Source: Paramyrothecium sp. XJ0827 (lineage: Eukaryota; Ascomycota; Sordariomycetes; Hypocreales; Stachybotryaceae). From it: 64,000 nucleotides of DNA. Each line of letters opens with the position of its first letter. Within the stretch, counting starts at the first letter, position 1. The notes under the pieces were generated by a model. The model saw only the letters and a program-made list of their open reading frames with translations, was not told the DNA's origin and made no database searches. This document shows positions 11,985 through 23,852 of this stretch, piece by piece. The position numbers and the translations under genes are program-made. Where the stretch lies: assembly GCA_020881915.1 (NCBI GenBank), contig JAJFPB010000009.1:2356001-2420000 (forward strand). The letters run 5' to 3'.

Positions 11985-14231
11985 ATGAGATTCTCACACA
12001 TTGCCGGCGTGGCAGCAGCTCTGCCTGGCCTGGCCCTCGCCACTATCGGTGTCGACGCTGGATTGGACCTTGATGCAGGCGTGAAGCTCGGCAAAGGCGG
12101 CCTTGGTGTCGACGCGGAGCTCGATTTGAATGTTGGTGTTGATGCCGGGAAGGGCAAGATCGGCGCCGACGTTGACCTGGATGCCGATGTCAATGTTGGT
12201 GGCAAGGGAGCCAGCCTTGACGCAGAGATTGGTGCCGAAGTTGGTGTTGACGTTGGTGACATCAAGGGCCTTGTTCCAGCTATTTGGAACTGCGCTCATA
12301 GCTGGGTCGACAACATCCTCTTCAAAGGGTAAGATTAAACTCCTCGTTGTTGCTTAATCATACTAACAGATGCTAGCATCTGTGCCCCCAAGACAGAGCT
12401 TACCGAAGCTGTATACCTTGGTCTCAATCTTGCCGAAGCTCAGATTGAAGGCTCAGTGTCTGTCGAACTAAACTCCCAGTTCCTCGTCGAACCCACCATC
12501 AAACTCAACCTCGGCGGCCTAAAGGCCTACATCTCGCTCGACCTATCCGCTTCGGCCGCTATCCACGAGTCCGTCGAGCTCATTGCGTCTCCCGAATTGA
12601 GCATCGATACCCTGGACATCCTCGAGGTTGAGCTTGGCGCTGCGTTCGCCCTTGATCTACTGGTTGACGCGTCTGCTGCCATTGATGTCTCCGCTGGCTT
12701 CTATGTCAACTTTTCCGATGACTGCTTCATCGAGATTTCTCTTCTTACCCAGGAAGTTGTCAAAGTCACGCTTGATGGTCTCACTGCCAAGCCCCTACCT
12801 CTCGGCATTGGCGCGGGTGTCAATCTCGATGCTGAGATTGACCTTCACTTCGGTCTTCGTCTGCGTTCCCAGGTCAAGCTCACCACCGAGGTTGAGATTG
12901 TTGGGTTGGAACTGCTCGAGAAGAACACCCAGATCTCGCTCTGGACCAACATCTTTGACTACACCTCCACCATCGTCGGTGACAAGAAAGGTTGTGCTGT
13001 ATCGTCCGCCGAGAAGTTCGCTGTCACTGCTGGCCTGGCCGTGAAATTTGGCCTCGAGGTTCTTGACCTGCTCGATATCAGCCTTGCTCCCAGCGCCCGA
13101 ATCGAGCTGGCTACCGGTCAGCTGCCTAATCGCTGCCTTCCCAACCGCGGTGTTCCTGGTCGATTCCTTGGACTGCCCAGCAATGATGGTTCTGCTGGTG
13201 GCGGCAATGTTGATGAAGACGAAGGTAACAGTCCTGCGCCAGGAAATGGCTCTGGGTCTGGCTCCGTAGACGGTTCCAATGATGGTTCAAACACAGGGGG
13301 AGACGAATCTGACGAGGGTGAAGCTGAGGGCGATGGCTCGGTCACCTCTTCTACTCCCGCTTCCTCTGCCACTGAGGGCGCATCTCCATCTGTCACCGAT
13401 TCCGCCATCGCCACCGGTTCCACCCCTGAAAATGCCGAATCCACAGCTCTCGGTGGCTCTGTCACTGGTACTGCTTCTACTGGTTCTAATGTGTCCGTCA
13501 CGGCATCCGGCACAGGTCTCGTCACTAGCACTATCACCTCTACGGCGACCTACACCATTACCAGCTGCGCAATTGACGTCCCCGACTGCCCTGCTAGCTA
13601 CACACAGAAGATCGTGACTCATGCTGTCATCATCACGACAACTGTTTGCCCTGCGACGCAGACCGCGATCCCTACAACCTCGGCCAAGCCTTCCAAACCC
13701 ATCCCCGTCACCACGGTCACTGAGACGCTCGTCACCCTAGTGCCGTGTGAGACTCTCACAACCAGCAGCTATGATGAGCCCTCTACTCCTGTAGCTCCTC
13801 CTCCCGCTACAATTACCGTTACGGAGCCTGTGACCAAGACTGTCTGCACCGAATGCCAGCATTCTTCCACCATCATTATTCCTAGCGGCCATATCACTGT
13901 TCCAAAGAGCAGTTCAGGTCTTCCCAGTACACCCGTGGAGACACCCACTAGCTTCACTCCTGTTCCTCAGCCTCCCGTCACGCCTCAACCTCCAGTCGCG
14001 TCTCATACTTCGGTTGTGCCTAGTGGACCAGTTGTAAGCGTGCCGCACCCTGCTCCTAACAGCACCTTCATCACCGTGCCCGGTGGTGTTCCTCCTACCG
14101 GTGGAATAAATGTGCCCCCTACAGCCCCTATAAGCCCGCCGCCTTCCCCCTCCGTTCCTGTTAGCGGCAGCGTGAACATTAAGGCTGCAAGCTGGGCTTT
14201 GGCACTGCCAGTGCTCCTCGCCTTCCTTTAA
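11985..14231 (+). CDS. GPI-anchored Ser/Thr-rich cell-surface protein
   Basis: Exons 11985-12328 and 12377-14231, separated by a canonical GTAAGA...CTAAC...TAG intron, give 732 residues. The N-terminus is a signal peptide (MRFSHIAGVAAALPGLALA). Residues about 20-95 form an unusual run in which Asp/Val/Leu alternate with Gly/Lys (GVDAGLDLDAGVKLGKG and similar). A conserved-looking region with few cysteines follows (115-370). From about 385 it becomes Ser/Thr/Gly/Pro-rich with Thr-Val-Thr-Glu patches, likely heavily O-glycosylated. The C-terminus is hydrophobic (ASWALALPVLLAFL), a classic GPI-attachment signal. It is probably a wall or plasma-membrane adhesin-like protein; no enzyme motif is seen. 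Confidence 0.85.
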
Positions 14232-16786
14232 AAATGTACTAGTGGTAACCTTGAGAAATATCCCAAAAACACAATCGGGATATGAAAAGATATTGATTTC
14301 TGTACGACGGTTATCATGATCCTTAATGGATCTTGAATGCACAACTGCGTTGGCACAGTCTCTCGCAGCTTCGAACAGCCTATGTGGAAAACAGTGAAAT
14401 GTCTCTAAGCTCAGAATTGCTGCTCTAGCTCTTGTTAGCTTTCATCCTAGCACGATAGCATCTTTTCACCGATTATCAGGGTCCAATCTATGCAGAATCA
14501 TCAATAGCTTGGCATACATTATCAATTCAAGGACAAAGATGTAATTTCTCTAAGGACAGGAACTGAGCAGTGGTTGCCCATGAATTGCTCATTCACGAGT
14601 CCGCCGATGTAATGACTGAGGGCGTGGTCGAGAGTTCAACAGTGATAAATTGTTGCGCCTCCCATGATGGCTGCCAGGTTCGGACTTTGAAGGCCAGTTG
14701 ACGGGATACTCGAATGAATTTCTAAGTTAATATGAGCACATCTACAGTCTCTGATAGTGCTTGATGCCTTTGTATGTGCTGGGGCAGCATTGCCGAAAAG
14801 TGTCGTAGGTGCAGGGTAGGTCAAGCGAAGGCATTTTTGCGCTTGGCTGCGGCTTGCTTCGTCACTGGTATAGCACTTGTATGCTCCATTCGTATATTAA
14901 TTAGGCTATTCAAAACATGAAGCGTCTCAATCAATTTCCGCTGGCCTCGGCTTTATCAACACGCCTGCACAGGGCCGCAAGGTTGCCGAGGCATGCAATG
15001 GTGGCTTTCAGGCCGGAGAGTTTGTTACTGCAGAAGGTTGCGGCTTCCTTCGGCAGAGGCTTCACAGTTTGAAGGCTGGGATCATTCCCAGGGGTGGCTT
15101 GTCATGACAGGAACAGTATCTCTGCTTAAAAGGCTTCCTCATGGTGAATGTAGCTGACGGTACAGGCGGTTGAGGCTATCGACAATGCGGATTGCCTATT
15201 TTCAAGCTTCATCTTATTGGAAATTCAGTTTATTTCCTAGGTCTTTGATTAGGTCTTTGATTAAATTAGGGTTTCGTTAGGTGATCTAGAGTATCTGAAC
15301 CAGTGTTTTGAGACCATACCTTAGTTGAAATAAAAATGCATCATGAATGAATTGAGTTCTCACGTTGATTTCTTCATCCATGCATCGTTTATGGGCGATC
15401 CGGACCGGGATGGAGTGTCCTGGAAAATATCGCTGGCGGCGACTCCAACAAACAATTTTGTAAATTTCAGCCTAACTAAAGAATGGGACAACAGAAGGAG
15501 GTTAGACCGGAACCGAAGGGCTGGAACGGACCGAAGGCCGCTCGAGCGCTGGTTGAAAGTATGACCATCCCTATGGTTTAAACCATTCTAAAGTCTTTTT
15601 GGAGTCCGCCAGCGCCAGTAAAACGGGGGAAGGCTGTTGGCTCAAGCATTAGCCTGCAAGCATTAGCCTGAAGTCTCCGGGACCGAGATTTGGAAACAAG
15701 GTTAACCCGGATATCAGAGTGTGCGCCAACCGAGCGGTTTTGTAATGCTTGCATTTGACTGGTTGACCAGAGAAGCTTGTCTTCAAGCCGGCCGCTTCAG
15801 GGCGTGAAACACAAGAGTCAGCTTGAGTCGGGAGCGGCAGCTAACCAACACTAGTGGCGGCAGGGGCGAGGCTCCGAACACCGGGCACACATTGTTGGCG
15901 GTAACAGTGAGGGTCCGAAGGCCGAATGGGCATTAGCGGGCGGTATTGGTCGAGGTCCGAAGGCCGCATTGGTCGTGGTTTAGGGGAAGATGCACGTAAT
16001 TAATCGATCGAGAAGAGGAACAGGGGTTAATCGCATCGGGACGGGGCACTGGGGCCCGGGGAGACACGCACCAGAGGTAGGTAGAGTCTGGAACATTTGC
16101 CAGAAAAAGAATCCTCTAGTTACGTTAATGTTTTCCGGGGATCAATCAAATGCAAGGATGGGCCACCACTGTGGCACGCACTACAGCGAACCTTGAACTA
16201 TTGCTGTACCAACCCGTTGACTGGGATCGCCAGCATCTGGAACATCCATGCTAAGGGGGGCTAGGTTTTGCCCGCCTTACACTATCAGCCGTCAAAGTTG
16301 CTGCCCAACGCCTGGAGGCTAATAAAGGATGCAGATCACTTGCCACCACAACATGTGCATCTGACCGATATGCCGCGAAGTTCGATTGGGTCCGATCCTA
16401 CTCATGCCAGCTTAGAGTATCCTGTACTAGCCTAACGTACGTTCCCAGCTACGGTTTGGTTGGAATAAGAACGCTTGTTAGCTTGATGCTTCTCTTCAGC
16501 CTGCCGCGAAGCGCCTGGCTTTGTACCATAACATGCGTGTTCTCGGAATGGGCCACTTCCCAATTACGAGTTAGGAAGAGTAGTAGGAAATGCTGGAACG
16601 CAGAGCATGTTATTGTTTTTGACTCTCAAAACGTTCGGCATCGCATCAAGCCAGCAAACAGGCAGGTATCACTCGACATGATCGACCGAGAAGCACATAA
16701 TTTAGAAGATGATCTTGGTCTAGAATTCCACTGGCTGCAGATTATACTATAGGGCTTCCTTTCCGACGAGGTGGGAAGTTCCATGT
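14232..16786. other. gene-poor region next to a transposon
   Basis: About 2.5 kb without a supportable gene. It holds short direct duplications (for example aggtctttgatt twice near 15238, and gcattagcctg twice near 15647) and a G+C-rich repeat motif listed separately. Such sequence often borders repeats. Confidence 0.5.
15529..15966 (+). repeat. dispersed 12-bp motif, g(a/t)ccgaaggccg, three copies
   Basis: Copies lie at 15529-15540, 15913-15924 and 15955-15966; the last two are 42 bp apart with similar flanks. The flanking text (cattagcgggcggtattggt and cgcattggtcgtgg) also repeats loosely, so this looks like remains of a diverged tandem array. Confidence 0.45.
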
Positions 16787-16824
16787 GCATCCCCTTGAGT
16801 GTGCGGAGGCAGCAGGGGTGTAAC
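16787..16824 (+). repeat. left terminal inverted repeat
   Basis: The 38 bp starting gcatccccttgagtgtgcgg are the exact reverse complement of 18969-19006. Confidence 0.9.
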
Positions 16825-18612
16825 GGATATGGACCTGATCCAATTAAAACCGGGAAAAATCAAGTAACATCTATTCCTACCTAAATTTACTTGTGGTAGA
16901 AGTCCCAGCATTTTCCCTATTTATAAATAGCTACATTACATATATTATAACGCAGCTAGGTCTATGTAGCCCTCTTCCTAGTAGAGCCCCATATCTGACC
17001 CAGCCCCTGCTTATTAAGGCTATTTGTATCTAATGTGGCCATAGGAGCCCGATTTTAATGGCGATTTTGAGGGCGTTATAAGCTCTGTGATCGTAGGCCA
17101 ATTTAGATGCCCTTGCAGCCAAGATAGGGCGCTAATATCTTTATTCGGATATACTTGTATTACTTTATAGCTATATTTATATCCCCTAGTCAATATCTCT
17201 GCCTTAATAAGCCTTCCCTGCCATATATCTTAAAGATCTTATTAACTAAGGCCTATTAGAACCGGCTTTGCGAGGCATATAAGGGCCAGCTTAGCTGGCC
17301 CTCCTGTTGTAATAGGAAGCTATTAGATAGGGCCACAGCTAGCAGGAATGACTAAGTTAGAGCCCGGGCCAGGCCCCATCTCTAACGGCGGCTAAGTTAT
17401 ATATTGGCTTAAAGATAATTACCTCTATTTATAATATTTATTAGATTATTATAATTAGCTATAATAGATGGGATATTTAGCTTTAAGATAGCCTTATTAC
17501 TAAATAGCTATTTAATTAAGCGGGCTTGTAGCTACGTTATTATTAGGCGCCAGTAGATGCCTTTAATGGCCTTAGTGCCTATATAAACTATAGTTAAAAA
17601 TAATACTAGGGCATTATCTTTCTAGGCAATTTAGTTAATCTATATATATATATATTAGTAGGGAAATTTATCCCGGCTCCCTAATAAGTAGATTAATTTT
17701 ATTATTTACTATTAGATAATATTTAAGATAGTCCCAAGGCTATAGGCCCTTTCCCTTAGTATTATCTTACTTAGCCCGGACAAGATAATTAAATATATTG
17801 CTATTTATATGGGCTATACCTATAGTCCTAATACCTAGCTATCTAAGCTACTTAAAGAGCTATGGGGATAAAAATAGATTATCTATATAGATATAATATA
17901 TATTAGGTAGTAGCTATTTTATAAGGTAAAGTATAATAGCTTGAGTTAGGTTAATATAGTTAATATTATTATCTTGCTACTTATTTAATGGCTTATTTAG
18001 GGGCTATTTTTTTAAGGGCTTTTTCTATTCCTAATATTTAATGCTAATAGGACTATATTTTAAGCCTAGTATATGCCATATCTAATATAATATATATCCT
18101 TGGATAGCTAGGATCCAGATCTTGAGCCCTATAGGTATAGGCTTATTCGGGATTATTACCTTCTATTTTAAGTGTCCTTAGAAGCCGACTATATCCTTAT
18201 CTATACTAATATTACTACTGACTTTAATAGTAGCTATAGTAGTAGATATAATGTAGTTAGCCCATTTATTGACCTTATTATATAGGGCCAGGACCCCATG
18301 CTCTATTATATTAGGATCATCGATTTAAAGCTATCTCTTTAGTAGGAAAAACTAGTTAAAAGATATATATTAAATAAATAGATAAAAAGGGATAGAACTA
18401 CCCCTAGTAGGTACTTTCTAATAGTCTTGAAGATAGGGCCCCTTATTAAGTATTATTAATATTAGGATTCCTATCTAGATATAGATCTCAGCAATAGAAG
18501 TCAGTTTCTAATAACTTTAATGGCTTCTATCTTTCGGCTCGGTTATTGGGTCATTAGTAGAGCTATTTATATAGCTAACCTATTATTTAATAAGGGATTT
18601 AGGTAGAAAAAG

Positions 18613-18933
18613 CTAGAAAAGCTTCAAAGGTATCTCTAGAAGGTCCCAGACCTTCAGGAGATAATATAGAACATTGAATAGTTTAAAATACGTCCCCATA
18701 TATATTATTAGGTCATAGTCAGGCCGGCATATATTATCTGCGTCTTGCTCCTTATTGCTATAGTCCATTAATACAGGAATTCGTTCGTTAGCCGGCACAG
18801 TAGCTACTGCAGCCTTGTTATTTTCTTCCATTATTAAATAGCTAGCTGCAGCAGTATTATTATCTATTGCAAAAGCATCATCATAATCAGTTACATAGCT
18901 TTTATTATGGAGAGGGATTTCCTTGTTCCTCAA
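18613..18933 (-). pseudogene. residual transposase-like ORF inside the RIP-affected element
   Basis: A 106-codon open stretch without an ATG, acidic in its N-terminal half and hydrophobic/aromatic in its C-terminal part (YMGTYFKLFNVLYYLLKVW). It begins about 35 bp inside the right inverted repeat, where a transposase N-terminus would be expected. I do not recognise a catalytic motif. It is A/T-biased but less so than the rest of the element. Confidence 0.35.
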
Positions 18934-18968
18934 TGTACTAACATCATGCCAGGGGTGATGTGGAGCCA

Positions 18969-19006
18969 GTTACACCCCTGCTGCCTCCGCACACTCAAGG
19001 GGATGC
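18969..19006 (-). repeat. right terminal inverted repeat
   Basis: Exact reverse complement of the left repeat over 38 bp; the match ends abruptly on both sides. Confidence 0.9.
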
Positions 19007-19118
19007 TCCAAGGTGTTGGGTAGACACCAAACTCGTTCTGATCAACGTTCTTCTTGCTTTATCATTACCACAGAGCAAAACTTTATTGGCTTCTTGGTGC
19101 CTAGAACACCTGTATGCG

Positions 19119-19128
19119 CATATTTAAA
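19119..19128 (+). promoter_or_regulatory. TATA-like element of the small secreted protein gene
   Basis: The block catatttaaa lies about 90-100 nt before ATG 19219 and about 113 bp outside the transposon end. Confidence 0.35.
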
Positions 19129-19218
19129 CGAGTGTGACAGCCCTGTCGAAACAGCATCCAACCAGACCAAGTGCAAACACCAGTCTCGTCATTCCACGGA
19201 CACTGAAACTCTTGAGCC

Positions 19219-19859
19219 ATGAAGTTTACCATTCTTGCTACCCTTTTCTTACTCGCTTCTGGGCGAGTGATTGAATCCGATGACTCGAACGTCTTTCAAC
19301 GAGACGCACTGCGACGAGCCACCTGCAAGACCGCCACTCTGACTGATCCCTGTTACCGTCTTCTCAAAGGAGCCCTTTCCAAACAGGCCGCTCTGATCTG
19401 TAAACTTACCCCAGCCACTCTTCCCACGCTCAAACTGGGCAATACCATTCTTCCCTGCACTGGAGGCTCAAAGCTCCGGGACGCGTGCGACTGTATCGTA
19501 AGCTTTGTCTTCTTTCCATGATGCCGCAACGGCCAAACCTGTTCTTCCGCTGATAACATAGTCAGGCTTCTCCCCCTCCGACCTGTATCCCAAACGGCCA
19601 GACATGCACCTCGAGCGGAACTGGTTGCTGCAGTCCGTATCAGTGCAAAGGCCTCGCAAGTGGAGGCAGCGCCTGTCAAGTAAGCTTGTTCTCAAAGGTA
19701 CTCAGGTCTGTTCATAACAGAGATCTAACATGAATAATGCAGACGTGCTTGCAGAACGGCGAGCCATGCGACACGAGTTCACCAATTGATCTATGTTGCG
19801 ATGGCCAAGTGTGCAACCGAGGAAACATCAATAATGGAGTGTGCGTAACCAACGACTGA
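19219..19859 (+). CDS. small secreted cysteine-rich protein
   Basis: Three exons (19219-19497, 19566-19679, 19743-19859), canonical junctions GTAAGC/TCAG and GTAAGC/GCAG, give 169 residues. The N-terminus is a signal peptide (MKFTILATLFLLASG). Two cysteine-dense, knottin-like segments lie in exons 2 and 3 (CTSSGTGCCSPYQC and PCDTSSPIDLCCDGQVC), each with a CC pair. Choosing the TCAG acceptor at 19565 rather than the upstream TAG keeps the second exon in the cysteine-rich frame. It is expected to be extracellular and disulfide-stabilised. Size, cysteine content and position 212 bp from a degraded transposon fit effector-like or antimicrobial-like proteins, but no activity can be inferred. Confidence 0.8.
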
Positions 19860-20156
19860 GCGCATCATGTGTTTCGTTTTGAAGCCTGGGGAGCCTGGCC
19901 CTTATGCCACGAGGATGGGAGTGTCTGCTAGCTACCAGCATGGTTAATCAAGTAGCGTATAGCTAGGAGAAGTGTATGCAAAAAGCTGCGGATTTTGATT
20001 GAACAGAGGCTATTCCACTGGGAAAGAGAAACCGAAAAAGAATCCAATTGCAAGATAGGCAAAATCTATGAGAATGCATTAAGAAATAAATCATTATGTC
20101 CACGAATCTCTGTTAAGAATCCATAACCTCCTGCACTAGTAAAAGGGAAAGAAATA

Positions 20157-21123
20157 TTAGGCTTGCTGTCTGGAGGAGCTGCTAGAGAGTTCCTCATGTT
20201 GGCTCTTTTTTCTTGTCTTGAGCTGGAAGTTGGCTTCGGCCCAGCGTCTTTGGAAGGCTGAGCCGGGGTGGCAGGCGGTGAGGCAGATGCAGGCTATGAG
20301 GATCAGGACGGCCTCCAGCGCGAAGAAAAGGCCTTCATTGTTGGCAATGTCGCTGTCGATGCCTTGACTGAGCTCGGCGACTCGGTACGCCGTGCGGACG
20401 AAGATGCAGAATGTGGCCACGGCGAGAGCTTCAAAGATTGTGAGTTTTCTCTTGAAACATGGAGAAGCAGCATGACATACCAATCAAGAAGATACGGAAC
20501 TTGCGCGAGTGCTGAAGTGAACTGAAAGATTCATTCCACCGAGCCTTGTTTCTGTATACGGAAAAGGCGAAGTGGCAGGACAGTATCGAGTAGATGATGA
20601 TAGCCGCCAAGTGGATCGATAAGCCAGCCTGCAGTATGCTGAGCGCTCTCTCGAATTCCTCTCGTGTGAGATCGTCACCGCCGACCATGGCACCTCCAGC
20701 GGATTGTAGCAAGAGCGCGAAGAAGTCGAGAATCATGAACGTGATGGTAATGGTTCTTGGCTTGAAGTAAGACAGATCCTCGCCAAATACCTTGATGATG
20801 CGTGCGAGGCACAGGTACACGGAAGCACTGAGGAAAGCTGGGCCGACCGTGATCGGTAGGATGTATCTGAAGCCGTTAGTACGGATGGAAAAGAAATGGT
20901 CCGTTTCATGGTTCAGAAATGCTTACATGACAAAGCTGCCTCTTCCAAAGTGTAGTTGCACACGGCCGACGAATGCGATGACTTCGAGGATTAGACCGGC
21001 AAACATGCCGAACAGAAAGCCCCATGTCTTGTACTTGATGCCGAAGAATATTTGAGGCGGCAGCAGCAGGCCGTACGCCGCGGCAAAGAAGGCATTGCCT
21101 GGCAGGCTGTACAGGTCAGACAT
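20157..21123 (-). CDS. RTA1-like seven-TM membrane protein
   Basis: Minus-strand exons 20927-21123, 20481-20866 and 20157-20428 with GTAAGC/TCAG and GTATGT/GAAG introns of 60 and 52 nt give 284 residues. RTA1-family hallmarks are visible: EVIAFVGR in the second helix, YLCLARIIKVFGEDLS, LQSAGGAMVGG, FVRTAYRVAELSQG followed by EGLFFALEAVLI, and CHPG near the end. The family (yeast RTA1, RSB1) is linked to 7-aminocholesterol resistance and sphingoid-base translocation at the plasma membrane. ATG 21123 is the first in frame; the ORF extends further upstream without an ATG, so an extra N-terminal exon with the usual YGYxPS motif is possible. Confidence 0.85.
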
Positions 21124-21854
21124 GTTGACGGCTGCACCAAGGTCTTCAAAATTAAAAAGCTCGTTCGTGTTGAGCACGACTTCTAGAAGATCATAGAGAA
21201 GGAATACCTGTCTTCATATACCTAAGGGATAGCATGGCGATGAACGCTCGATGCCGTTATTGACATCCTTCTTAAACGAGTTGGCCAATGAAGCTTGGGC
21301 TTGGAAGCAACCTTCGACCTGGACTTCGGACAACTCTCTGGTCCATCGGGCTGCTTGCTAGCTGATCGGGGTTGAATGCCAAGACAAAAGAAAAGTGACA
21401 GGGTCCCGACGGACTTCCATGGCGTCGGCGTGGGCCACCCACAGCCCCGAGGTTCAGAGGCCAAGGCGATGATTGGGCAGTTAGACGAACAAGCCAATCA
21501 GGTGCGAAATGTTTTGCATATGCATACTCCACCTCCGGCCGTTGGGAGCTCTAGGTCATTGGTAGTTTTGGTAGCGCATTCTAGCGATCGGACGGCGTCC
21601 CGTCCTTTGGGCCATCCTTAAACCTACGTCGGCAGACATTTTTTCTCTCTCTGTTTCAAAATCCCACCCTCTGCCATCACGCAAAAACACCCTCCTTGGC
21701 GGCTCGCCTCGGAATCGATGACCTGACGAGCCGGGCGGCTGTGTCCGTCCTGCGGCCGTAACCCTTGTCCCCCTGTCGCTGCGCTGCAACCTGCAATGCG
21801 CCAAGCTCGGCCGAAAGAGTAACAGCTTTAAGCCTCGACACGTCGCGTGCAGGA
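21124..21854. other. divergent promoter region
   Basis: This 730-bp gap separates the RTA1-like gene (minus) from the Zn2Cys6 regulator (plus). ORFs inside are shadows without motifs. The regulator could control its neighbour, but nothing in the sequence proves it. Confidence 0.45.
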
Positions 21855-23480
21855 ATGTCAGAGCGTCCAGCCATGAAGTCATCGTCGAGTAAGCCGCGGG
21901 CGAAGCACACTCGATCGAGGTTGGGCTGCGGTGTGTGCCGGTCAGTAGCCCTTTGTTGTGTGTGCTTTCTTTCTTTTTCCTCTAGTCCAAGCCTTCTTTT
22001 GTTGAAGCTCTGTTATCTAACGATGTCTTGAAGCGTACGTCGCGTAAGGTGTGATCAGACCCGGCCCTCGTGCAATAGATGTACAAGTACCGGGCGGTCC
22101 TGCGATGGCTATCCTTCACCACCACCGCAACCGACAACGAGTGATGCCGTCCTTCGTTCTCCAGTCAAAATCGACAGCAAGGAAAGTCCGGTTCCATGGG
22201 CAACTTTGTACGAGCCAGCAGGCTTTGGTGAGATAGAAGGCAAGTTGCTCACATTTTACGAGAGCCGCACTGCAATCGAACTCGACGGGGACTTTCAAGA
22301 TGACTTCTGGAGAAGACTTGTCCTCCAGGTCAGCCATCGTGTACCTTGCGTTCGGCACGCAGTCATGGCTTTGACATCTCTGCATGCCATACACTGCATC
22401 AGTCAACCAGGATCTATGACAAACCAGCCGGTCGATACCGGTAGCTTCGAGCGTTATGCCACGTATTATTACTCGAAGGCTGTGCAACTTCTTAACGAAC
22501 ACATCAGCTCCAACCAGTGGGCCTCACTCGAAGAGACTCTCCTCTGCTGCGTCTTGTGCATTCGATTCGAGTGGATAGCTGGAAATCGCTCGGCGGCTCT
22601 GGTCCATCTGCGAAGTAGCCTCCAGATTCTGCGACAATGGCAAACGGCCTCGTCGTCCAGCTCTCCTACATCCCCGTCACCCGCCCCTACGTCTTTCTGG
22701 TCCCCAGGAGGCTACCTAATCCGGACCACGATCTCGCCCCTATACATGCGACTCGCTCTCGAGGCATCCATGCTCGCCGATAAGCCAGGCTCGGTGCCTA
22801 TGCCCCCTCCACCTTTCGAACCCGTGGCCTCGGAATGCTTCTTGACTCTCAAGGATGCTCGGGACAGTCTTTACGAGATACTGGGCGATGAGCACTTGTC
22901 TAAGCGCAACAACCTAGACCGGGTCAGAGAATTGACTCCCACAGTCCGGAACTTTTCGACAATAGAGCGATTCAACCAGTGGTCCATCTCTTTAACAGCC
23001 CTTCTTGGCGAGGTGGGCAGTGAAAGTTGCGGCCCAACCCCTGCAGTTTTGGTGCTACGGATCTGGCAGAAGGTTGTCAAAATCATGTTAGAAAACAAAG
23101 GCAAAGCCGACGAATGTGCGTTTGATTCCTATGGCCAAGAGTTTTCCGACGCTATCGATCTCGCCACGACAATGTATTCACTGAAAACATCGACCTTCGC
23201 GCCGGACACTTCCATCATTGCCGTTCTCTTCTACATTGCGATCAAATGCCGGCACCCCACGACGAGGCGCAGAGCCATTGCATTGCTCGAGGGCTCCTCA
23301 CAGCAGGAAGGCATTTGGCACAATGCCTTGGCCGTACGGCTGGCATCTCACACCGTGCAGCAAGAGGAAACGGCCGCCGGAGGCACAGTGCATACTGAGA
23401 GCGATGTGCCTCAAGCGGCAAGGGTGAATGCAAAGGTGTACACTTGGGAGGAGCGGCGGGAGGAAGGAACTGTATATTGA
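21855..23480 (+). CDS. Zn2Cys6 fungal transcription factor
   Basis: Exon 1 (21855-21940) and exon 2 (22034-23480) are joined by a 93-nt GTCAGT...GAAG intron placed inside the zinc cluster. The splice produces CX2CX6CX6CX2CX6C (CGVC, then RVRRVRC, DQTRPSC, NRC, TSTGRSC), the canonical binuclear cluster, followed by DGY. The remaining part contains the fungal-specific regulatory region (FYESRTAIELDG, HAVMALTSLHAIH, CCVLCIRFEW), typical of the MHR-containing families. Length is 510 residues. It should be a nuclear DNA-binding regulator recognising CGG triplets; target genes unknown. A second in-frame ATG lies at 21873. Confidence 0.88.
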
Positions 23481-23852
23481 TAGATGAAACGAGTATTGCG
23501 TCGGTTGGAAGGGAAAACAGCTGGACTTCCAACCAACTGCTGAAAGTGGAATGATTCTTGTATTTATATTCTCAGGCTCGAAGTACATGATCCTGACCTG
23601 TCTACACTCGGGTCCATATTCTTGAAAGTTAATCCTGTACCTATCTTGTGCCGTAGTCGTTAATCTTGGCGTGGAAGACTTTATACCAAGAAATGTTTAG
23701 GAGTTTGACTGAAATCTGTCGTTTTACTAGTAAGAAGCAGATAGATATCCCCAAATATTCTTCAGCCCTAGCCAAGACGATCAGTTATGATAAGTAATTG
23801 CTCTGGAAAGTACTTACGCAGCCAGGAGGCTTAGGCTATACAGGCTCGCCTC
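23481..23852. other. convergent intergenic region
   Basis: Contains the 3' ends of the flanking genes; nothing else supportable. Confidence 0.5.

Larger units (their letters stand above)
16787..19006. mobile_element. RIP-degraded DNA transposon with terminal inverted repeats
   Basis: A 2,220-bp unit is bounded by perfect 38-bp inverted repeats. The inside is strikingly A+T-rich and full of TpA, on both strands, while the ends and the flanks have normal composition. This is the pattern left by repeat-induced point mutation. Nearly all reading frames are closed; only one open stretch remains near the right end. No clean target duplication is seen (flanks ttccatgtg and ctccaaggtg are at best loosely similar), so superfamily assignment is not possible from sequence alone. 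Confidence 0.75.

Noticed and set aside
15240..15290. Telomere-like TTAGGG near 15268
   Set aside because: Only one copy; no array.
16777..19016. Target duplication ttccatgtg/ctccaaggtg around the RIP-affected transposon
   Set aside because: Only about six of ten positions agree, which is near chance for this composition.
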